Below, one piece after another: positions 40,958-64,000 of a DNA stretch of 64,000 bases; the stretch's first letter is position 1, and each line of letters opens with the position of its first letter. A program made the position numbers and the translations under genes. The stretch is from Prinia subflava (taxonomy: Eukaryota; Chordata; Aves; Passeriformes; Cisticolidae), in contig NC_086251.1 in NCBI RefSeq assembly GCF_021018805.1, positions 39,874,767 to 39,938,766 on the forward strand, read 5' to 3'. The notes beneath the pieces were generated by a model. The model searched no databases, was not told where the DNA came from, and saw nothing but the letters and a program-made list of their open reading frames with translations.

Positions 40958-41613
40958 TGGTTTCAGCTGGGATAAAATTATATTTCTTCTTGGTAGCTAG
41001 TACAATGTTGTGTTTTGGATTCAGTATGAGAATAATGTTTGATAGCACAGTGATGTTTTAGATGTGGATAAGTAGTGCTTAGTCAAAATCATGGGCATTT
41101 CCTAGTGCACAAGAAGCCAGGAGGGAGCATGGCCAGGACAACTGACTGAACTGGCCAAAGCGATATTCCATACTGTAGAAAGCCATGCCCAGTATATAAA
41201 CTGGGGGAAGCTGGCCAGGAGCTGCCAATTGGTGCTCAGGGATGGACTGGACATCAGTCAGCAGGAGGTGAGCAACTGCACCGTGCATCACTTGCTGTTC
41301 TTGGGTTTTATTCCTTTCTCTCCTCCTTTTCAAGATTACTATTATTATTGTTAGTGGTTATAGAAAGGTGTTGTCTGGTGAGGCAAGTACCACTATTTAA
41401 TGCTAAAATAAGCCCTGCCATTTCATTCTGTGTTTTTGTAGGACTGCAGGAGCAGGGCAACTTTCATTTAATTTTTTTCAATTATTAAACTGTTTTTATC
41501 TCAGACCATGGGTTCTACATTTTCCAATTCTCCTCCCTATCCAGTAGAGGCAGGGTGGGCAGTGAGCAAGCTGCTGAGTGGTACTCAGTTGCTGAGCGGA
41601 GTTAAACCACAAC
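40958..41613 (+). mobile_element. Solo endogenous-retrovirus LTR, ERVL-like, plus orientation
   Basis: The element starts TGGTTTCAGCTGGGATAAAA and ends GAGTTAAACCACAAC, with complementary ends TGGTTT and AAACCA. It contains TATATAAACTGGGGGA (TATA at 41193-41200), the GTGAGCAACTGCACCGTGCA block, and ATTAAAC at 41484-41490 as a polyadenylation-type signal, in correct LTR order. I recognise this as a common bird ERV LTR, from memory. No internal retroviral sequence flanks it. I could not find a convincing target-site duplication. Confidence 0.85.
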
Positions 41614-42734
41614 TGGAGTGAAAGAGGAACAATCAAAGACACTCGATTACACCAGTAATTAACTGGAACCAGAATCAGCCAACAAGCTTCTTGTATCTAC
41701 CGTGGTCTGGAAGTTTGCTAAAGGTAATGCAGTGATGGAAATACTCCCACTCACTGGGAAGCTGCAAATCCATATTACTATTTTCTCTGCTGTTGGCCCG
41801 CTATTGCAATCCTACAAAAACCAGAGTGTGGTGGAAGAGGCTTATCTGTTAGCATTAAGTACTGACACTCATCTCAGAAGAGAACATTTTCTTTTAACCA
41901 AAGCTCTGATCCTGCAGGAGATTAGCACACACATTTGATCCACTCACAGAGCAAAGCAACCATTTATTCCATTGGGATCAAAGCTGCAAAATCAAATTAT
42001 TCCATTCCTTTGTGAGACTGAAGGCTGAAGCTGTAAAAGTATTCTTTGCCTCTTGCAAGAACATGAGAACTGCCAATTGCAATGGGCAACACAGTATTTC
42101 AAATATTACATCTTTTTGACATATAGTTCTATCAGCAAATGAAATGGTTGCATCTAAGATTAAGAAGTTGCAGAATCTGAGTAAAACAGACATCCTATTT
42201 ATTCTGTTCAACTTAATTCCAAGTTATTTCAAGCTCTGCTTTGAATGACATTATATCATACATTACCAAATATAGCAACTCAAAAAATAAATCCAGACTT
42301 ATTTATATACATTACTTAACTAGGACAAAGCATAATTTTTCATACAGATACAACTGGCCTACTCTGCCTACATGTCACTTCATGCATTTCAGGTACACAC
42401 AGGGAACAATTTAATTTTTTATTTAATCTGCTTTCAGTCTACTTATTAAGATGGATTAAGCCTTTGAAATTTTCCTGCCCACATTATCTTTTCAGTTAAA
42501 ATTATCTCCCAAAAAATACTCCCTGTATGTTTATATGTGTAGTTTTGTATCATGCCAAAAAAAGCATAGGAAGCAAAGAGCTTTTAGTCCACTTCCTGCG
42601 GTTTATGGGACTATTTCCATTTGGGCTACAATTATGCTGGATAACAGAAACCTGTGCAAGGACTTCTCTATAAATTTTCAGCTCCTTTTCAAGTAAAAAA
42701 AAAAAGCCATCTACATAAGATCTTGAGTAACCAG

Positions 42735-42807
42735 CTGTAGGTGGGCCTGCTTGAACAGGCTGGACAAGAAGGTCCTTTCCAATCTTCACCTTCCTGTAAT
42801 TCTGTGA
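42735..42807 (+). mobile_element. Short CR1 LINE remnant
   Basis: GGGCCTGCTTGAACAGGCTGG, AAGGTCCTTTCCAATCTTCA and the end TGTAATTCTGTGA match the last approximately 70 bases of CR1 in plus orientation. It is very short and diverged. Confidence 0.65.
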
Positions 42808-43091
42808 AAAGTAGCACATACAGTAAAAGAACACTCTATCCTACAACAGTTCACATATAATTACCAAATCCATCCATTTTCTGTACAGTTATCTATCAGG
42901 GTTGTATTCTCCCTTTCTCAGGGAAAATTCTTTCATATCCCTTAGCCAGAAAGAGGATATGATGTTAGTAAATCACTTAATGACTTCAATCTGGAAGCTG
43001 CAGCCACCAGTTTGTGCACCTGTGATCAAAAGTGTCCTGTCTACATGTGACAAACACATCTCATAAGTGCAAAGTAAATCAGTTTCAGGTA

Positions 43092-43132
43092 TTCACAAAG
43101 GAAAGGAAGTAACAGCAGAACATTTATGCACT
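43092..43132 (+). repeat. 41-bp dispersed direct repeat, copy 1
   Basis: This block, which contains GGAAAGGAAGTAAC and ends CATTTATGCACT, recurs at 44975-45015 with a single mismatch (AACAGCAG here, AACACCAG there). The flanks do not match clearly. Confidence 0.9.
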
Positions 43133-44974
43133 AAAATTTCAGCATAATTATCTATTTATTGTAGTCAGCCAAACTATAAAAATACCAAGCACAGTGTACT
43201 TTGCTCAATTTGTTTTTGATGGGCCAAAAATCAGAAAACAGAATTAAGTAAAGATTTTGTTGCCATGAACATACAGTATAACCTATTCTGCAAGGGCTGC
43301 AGGAGTCTGCTCCACCACCACTCAAGGCACAGCTGTGCATCTGGGGCCTTTTTTGCCTTCCTTGGAAACAACCACTAACAACTGCTTGCTCTAGGACGCC
43401 AAACTGGTGCTCATAATCAAATGAAAGCTCCTGGGTGTCTTGCTAGCATTTCACGTAAAATTAGCTTCCTGATTAGAACATAGCAAGGATTTTTCTGCTC
43501 TGGTTAGATTGGCAGGGAACTCCAAGGTACGACATTTCATATAGCTAACTTGTTCCATTACCTGGGCATTTCACTTAAAATTCTTTGCTATTGCAGACAC
43601 CGCCACACGCTTTCAATTGCAGATGCTTTTTCTGCCATATCACAGAGCAAATTTCATCTTATATTTCTGTGAGACAAGTTAGTTTTTCAATAGATGTTAA
43701 AATACCTTTTGTGGCTGTCATCTCATTTACAGAGGAAACAGCAAAACATAGACCTGCCTGAGCAAAGTCTCTGTTACGCAAGTACGGCTGTGGGGACTTA
43801 TCGGATGGCAATCTCTCTTTCCAGACCCATCTGCACTCCAGTGAGAAAATTCTGAATGTTCTGCAAATGGTTTTAACTTCAAGGAGACTGTGATAAAACC
43901 CTCAGTTTCTAAATGACAAAATATACGTTCTTCAGAGTTCTGCAGTAAATTAGCTTTCTCATTTTCTGCTTTTACAGGGCCAAAAACAGTTCCATTATCT
44001 GGTTCAATGCCATCACTCAAAGGGTGTCATCTCCATTTACCTCCTCCTCTAGTAAGGTGAGGGGGAGCACTTCTGAAATGAGAAGTTATATCTCCTCATG
44101 CCCAAGCACTGCTCACATCACATCTGGGCTATTTTTCCCCTACAGTGCAGTGTGTAAACCTAGAGTGGAAGGAAATATCACAGCAGCTTGTATGGGAGGG
44201 TCACATTTTGATTCTAACTAGACCAGCAGCATTGTCTGAAACCATGAGCCACACCAATAGCCCCAGCCTGGTCCTTGAGAGCCAGCTTGGCCAGTTGTTA
44301 GTACGCACCCTTGCAGTTTGTCTCACATCTGCTGTTAGACAAGTAAATTTGTCAGCAGCTGGGCTTCCATGCAGACAGCAACTGTGGTAGCAAGAAGAGG
44401 TCAGAGGATCATTCATGGCATGCCAGAAAAATGCAGCAAGCAGTATTTTGCCCACCTATAAACTTCCTGTGAGTTTTCTAGGAAAAATTCAAGTCATCTT
44501 AAAAAAACAGGGCTAACAAAAGTACACTCAAGGATGAATAAAGACCAGCAGTGCTATAAACTCCTTATAAAACTACCTCATTACCCAAGTGTGACATGTC
44601 TGCTGATTAGGATAGGTCAGTTTAAACTGTTCGTGTCTCAACTAGTAATTCAAACAATCCTGTTATGCTGACATATCTAGCAGGAAGAAACACAGTAAAA
44701 AAGGAAAACCAATCTGTCTCCCATGGAAGCACTTGCTCAAGGTCACATAGGATAGGTCCTTAAAATGTTCACAACAATTCAGAGCCAAGATTCAAACATG
44801 TCTGTGCTGCTACAGAAAGCAGCAAAGTCCACACCAGCTCATGGTATGCAGCTGAAAAGGAGCTCACAGTTAAACGCTAAAAACATAAAACCCCTTTCTT
44901 TGGTACTTATTAAATGTAACAGCTACTTCATACCAATCTAGTGCCATCTAAGCTTTTCTGGGTCTCTGCCCAGC

Positions 44975-45015
44975 TTCACAAAGGAAAGGAAGTAACACCA
45001 GAACATTTATGCACT
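44975..45015 (+). repeat. 41-bp dispersed direct repeat, copy 2
   Basis: Second copy of the 43092-43132 block in the same orientation, 1883 bp away, 40 of 41 bases identical. Confidence 0.9.
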
Positions 45016-46506
45016 GAAGTTTTTCACACATGCTCCCTTGCTAAACTTTTACTAACAGCCCTATAAAAGCAATGCAGTTCCATATGCTACCTGTAGACTA
45101 TGAACTCTGGTACATGAGTCACTGGCATGTCTTCAAGGCTGAAAGGTTGGTAACCACAAAGAGGTGAGTTCCAACTCGGGAGGAAGTGCATGTTCAGGGA
45201 GTCCAGGGGCTATCCCAGTTTTGTCTTAACTCCACTTCAACAACCATTATGGTTCCAAGTTATCCTGATCACATAATTTATACATATGCTTGGAAAGTGA
45301 TAAATCCCTTGAGTGGTTGTCTGTTCCCAGTATCCAGGAAGAGAGACTTTGACAGGGCTGCCATGCCTGGACTTTGTGAGACACAGGTTCTTTTTCTAGT
45401 AAGGTATATTGGTATATTGGTCTTTGGCCATTCTCTGTCCAGGGAAACATCCCTAAATGTGCACAGTTCCAATGCATTAAGCTCTCTGCAAATCATGACA
45501 TAACATACACATTTCTCCCCAAGAAAGCCAAAGAACAGCCTACTGCTTGTTCCATACACATGAGCCAGCAAACAAAGCCTTACCCCACTTCACAGCAAGT
45601 GTACCACACAGCTGGATACCTCCAGACAGCCATAGAAAAGAATGGAAAGACACACAAAATGGACAAGCTGTAAGAACTGGGGACAGTCTCCCTTACGTAT
45701 GTAGAGACCCTGTTGCTTTTCTAAAATCAGTTTATGAACATTGATTTAATTGTTTATCTTTTAGCATCTCAATTCTTCCTTCAGACAAAAGCTTACATTA
45801 TTAGGAACAATCTGCTATTTTAAACAAGATTTTAGATTAAATTCAGAGCAGAGCAACAGCTTCATTAGTTTTTCCATCTGTTCTGTTCAGGCTTGTTGGC
45901 TGTCATGTAACATTTAACTTTTGTATGAACACAAAATGCCAAAAGCTAAACTGAGCTCAATTCTATTGTGCTTTGCAATCTGACAGGAGGCAATACAGTA
46001 ATTTGCCTTAGATTTGGTTGAATAGGATAGGCTTCTCATCACTGTTCACCAACTATTCTATTTAACCAAGGAAAATAGGGAACATTGAGAAGTGCAATTT
46101 TCCTAACACTGATGACAGCCATAGGACCACTCATCGATGTTACAGTTCCACACACCAAGATGTGAAGTTCTAGGAATTTGACAGTATTTGTATTCCTAGG
46201 CAAATCCACATGCCTTTAACCAACTTAACTTCAGCTTGTGGTTGAGCTTGTTAAATCTGTGTCTAAACTTGGGAGTTATCCCATCCAAGCATGAGAAGAC
46301 AGTCTACAGTTAACAATCCAGTACTTTTTCCCCAGGAAGAGGAAAGCAAATTATGAATAGTTGGTATTTAAAAAACCACAAAATATGAAACTGAGAGTAG
46401 CTAAAAAACCCCAATCCTAGAGTCTCCAAAAAAAAGGGAAAAAATAGATCCTGAACCCCTGAACCTGTATTGTAATAGCTGATTATGTCTAGTATTTCCA
46501 AAGGTT

Positions 46507-46537
46507 CTTAACACACTGACTGTGCCAGTGTGTTAAG
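46507..46537. repeat. Perfect inverted repeat, 12-bp stem, 7-nt loop
   Basis: CTTAACACACTG at 46507-46518 pairs exactly with CAGTGTGTTAAG at 46526-46537 around ACTGTGC. No repeat family is recognised around it. Confidence 0.9.
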
Positions 46538-46969
46538 CCCCAGTTGTGTGAAGCAGGAGCAGCCAAGGGGCCAAGCCAGGGCATCTATCACAATTGCCCA
46601 GAGTCAGCAAGAAACCAAACAGCTGAGGCTTGATGTCTTGCTAGAGAAAGAACAGAGCACTGTCAAGGATGTTCTGACCTTCTTTCCAGCATACTTAAAT
46701 ATCTATGTGGATGGCAACGATTCTGGTTTTAGATCTAGTCAGAAATACTTCAGAATTTAAAGGTTTTTTACATATTAAATTATCATCCACATTTTAGATG
46801 ATGGCTTCAATTGCTCTAAATGGCTTGTTTCAAAATAATTAATTGCCATTTCTCTTCCTGAGTGAAGGATCGCTCACACACTTGCAAGGTCCAGAAAACT
46901 TCTACCTAATCTTTAAGACACTGACAATAGGAGCTTTTTGTTGTGGGCTGATCTAAACACACGAACGGC

Positions 46970-47087
<118 letters not shown>

Positions 47088-47669
47088 TAAGTGGACTTAA
47101 GTTCAGGACTTAAGACACTAGAAAGAGAAGAAAAATTTAGATGGTTGTGTAGCATGCACAGCCTGTAAAGGTGTGCAGAGAAAAAGACTACAACTAAGCA
47201 CCTTATAGACCAGGCACTATGCAAGCACTGTCAATCACAATGGGCTTTCCTATATGTCCTAACGTCAGACACAAGAACATCAAAGAACAGGAACAGCTGT
47301 TATATTGCTGTGAGCTCCATCTGATTTTATGATCCTGGCAAACCTTTAACTTCAGAATCTCCCATGCTGCTCTCTGAGACAAATGTGTTTCCCAGATGGC
47401 AATGCTTCATGTCCAGTGAGGAACTTCAGATCAAGAACAGATCTTACACTGTTCTAAAACCCACAGCCTGCCTAACAATGTGAAGAAAGCAGCACCTGGC
47501 TGCTTGTTCCCCTACCTCTGACTTGCCGTGGATAATTTTCAGTCTTTAACTTGCCAGTCCTTAACACAACAGTCAGCAACTGTTTTACCACCCCTTGTTC
47601 TGCAGAAGGTTATCTCTTCCAAGATGGTTAAAGGGTAGGAAGGAAAGCACAAAAAAAAATTCATTATCA
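47088..47669. other. Sequence just downstream of the predicted SEC23A 3' end
   Basis: No gene or repeat recognised. It includes the T/GT-rich putative downstream element of the polyadenylation site at 47647-47659 (as read on the minus strand). Confidence 0.6.
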
Positions 47670-49312
47670 TGACTTGGTGGTGAATTCATTTATTAGGCAA
47701 ACAGTACCTAACTATCAAATAAACTCGACATATTTAGTGTTACAAAAAAAAAATTAAGCTATTTATTAGCTAAAACAAAAGAAAGTCAAAAAGGCTACTG
47801 AATATTCTTAACTGCCACTAGCATAAACCATTCAGTACCTCTGGGAGTAATATTCGTTTGATACCAATTATTACACAAACAAAAAAAGGAAGTTATTCTA
47901 AATTTTATCACTACCTTTATTTCCACACCTCATTTCAAGAACTGGCAGAAACCATCACAAATACAAAAAGTGAGAGAAAAACATGTATTTTATTTGCATT
48001 GAGGCAAAAGGAGCTCATCTCACATCAAAGAAATGGAGAGCAAACGATTTAATCAAGTTTTTAAGAATCTACAGAAAACAGAAAAAACACCTTCATGTTT
48101 ATCACACCAATAAACAACTGAATTTCCTATGAACTCTCTATTTCTTTAGACTTGGCACATTTTTTTATTGCCTACTACCACACTTCAAATCTTTGCTTGT
48201 CAAAATATCATATTACCTATGTAAACATCTGTTTTATGTGTAAACTTCAACAAGTAAATGAGAAAGCCTAATTTATCCACCCCCCCAAAAAATCAAGTAT
48301 GAACTAAATATCAAATTAATTACATCATATTTTATGTAATACTGTTTCAACAAGAACTGTAGCCTGTTGAATTCATAAAAAAAGATGCAGAAACAAAAAA
48401 CAGGTGTGCAGTGTCATGCATTAGTGTAATAACATTATAAGGCAATAATAAAAAAGATAAATTTTATTTTTAACTATACCCACCAAGACAAAAATCAAGG
48501 CTGTTCTCTTAGTTAATTTTGATAGTGTAGGATTTCTTCTTAGCTCAACCTAAAAGTGTTAATTTTTGAGCTTATTCACCTGTTATTGTGTTTGATGATA
48601 GATACTTTGGTCAAAATATATGTGGATTTAGATTTTGTGCAACAGCAGATTTTGTATGCTTTTAGTTCAAATTTCTTATGTTGAAATAAAAGCTCTGTTC
48701 TCAAAGAATACAATAGAGTAAATGGGAAGAAATACTTGACATTAAATACCCCTAAAAAAAACCAACTCATGAACAGCAATATCTCTGCAGGAAATAGAAG
48801 TTCATCAGCCTAAAACCAAAAGACTGAATTAATACTATTCTTATATGCTTTTTGTTGTTGCTTTGCTCATTTCAGGGTCAAATTAAGTGAACAAAAGTAA
48901 TCACATGGCAGTCTGGAAAGCCAGACATCACCAAAGATTTCCTTTATTGTTCAATGGGCATTTGTACTGCAGAGTATAATCAGCCCCAACCATTTAAACA
49001 AGAAACTGAAATCACACCTCAAAGTTCTTGCAAATGATCTCAAAGTAATTATAGTATCACAGTAATCAAAATGACTGTTCTTTTTCTTCTGCTTATATCT
49101 TAATCTACTACCTGTAATTTTTACAAACTGCAGTTCACATTAAAACATTTGCTGATAAAAAGCTTTTCTTTGAAAACAACACTGCTTTACATCTAGTCAG
49201 GCAGCTTGTGCATATCAGAGCATTCTGTCAAGAGAGACAAGGAAAAGGGTAAAGGAAAAAAAAGCTGAAATATGGCTGCAGTTTGTCTGTGCCTTCAATG
49301 CACTGCAGAATT
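47670..49312 (-). other. SEC23A: Probable SEC23A 3' UTR
   Basis: AT-rich, repeat-free sequence follows the SEC23A stop codon. Minus-strand AATAAA signals occur at 48943-48948, 48463-48468, 47989-47994, 47916-47921, 47762-47767 and 47689-47694. The last is followed after about 30 bases by a T9GTG stretch (47647-47659), the best polyadenylation arrangement I see, giving a 3' UTR of about 1.6 kb. Upstream signals could give shorter isoforms. The end is an inference without transcript data. Confidence 0.5.
47689..47694 (-). terminator. Candidate distal polyadenylation signal of SEC23A
   Basis: AATAAA on the minus strand is followed by a U-rich/GU element at 47659-47647. This fits a cleavage site around 47665-47675. 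A second AATAAA lies 73 bases upstream at 47762-47767. Confidence 0.45.

Positions 49313-64000
<14,688 letters not shown>

Larger units (their letters stand above)
41614..46969. other. Intergenic, no gene seen apart from a CR1 remnant and small repeats
   Basis: Holds the CR1 remnant (42735-42807), the duplicated 41-bp block (43092 and 44975) and the hairpin at 46507-46537. Open frames at 43.7-44.5 and 45.2-45.6 kb exist on both strands and are not recognisable. Confidence 0.65.

Noticed and set aside
39051..41613. Possibility that the LTRs at 39.1 and 41.0 kb are the two ends of one provirus
   Set aside because: They are in opposite orientation, share no sequence and have no retroviral reading frames between them.

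Overview
The window is vertebrate nuclear DNA from a bird, most likely a songbird (Passeriformes). The interspersed repeats are truncated CR1 LINE 3' ends and solo endogenous-retrovirus LTRs of kinds I associate with passerine genomes. No Alu/L1-type elements are seen. The sequence is AT-rich, with scattered short open frames that have no gene structure.

The only gene I can support is SEC23A, on the minus strand at the right end. Ten consecutive exons (49313-63031) encode 356 residues, equivalent to residues 410-765 of the 765-residue COPII coat protein, including the natural stop codon. All ten exons join in frame with GT-AG junctions and no frameshift or internal stop. The 5' half of the gene (zinc finger, trunk domain, start codon, promoter) lies beyond the right edge. 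A 3' UTR of about 1.6 kb probably ends near 47670, where an AATAAA on the minus strand is followed by a U/GU-rich stretch.

From 1 to about 47.6 kb I see no protein-coding gene. In amniotes the 3' side of SEC23A faces a gene-poor interval towards CLEC14A, and this region is consistent with that. It holds six CR1 fragments (11.3, 17.2, 21.5, 29.3, 34.0 and 42.7 kb), five solo LTRs or LTR fragments of apparently different families (22.9, 24.1, 28.5, 39.1 and 41.0 kb), microsatellites (A40 at 20.1 kb, TAAA at 28.2 kb, a TA/CA tract at 47.0 kb) and a GC-rich island at 38.1-38.6 kb that I cannot identify. SEC23A introns carry one well-preserved CR1 fragment with remnants of ORF2 (50.6-51.1 kb) and one GC-rich LTR-like insert (54.6-55.1 kb).

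The more notable structural signals are a perfect 20-bp-stem hairpin in the 39-kb LTR, a 41-bp sequence duplicated 1.9 kb apart (43.1 and 45.0 kb), a perfect 12-bp hairpin at 46.5 kb and an LTR with a duplicated promoter-proximal block at 28.9 kb. I found no undescribed multi-gene system. Repeat family assignments and the comparison with human SEC23A are from memory, not from a search.
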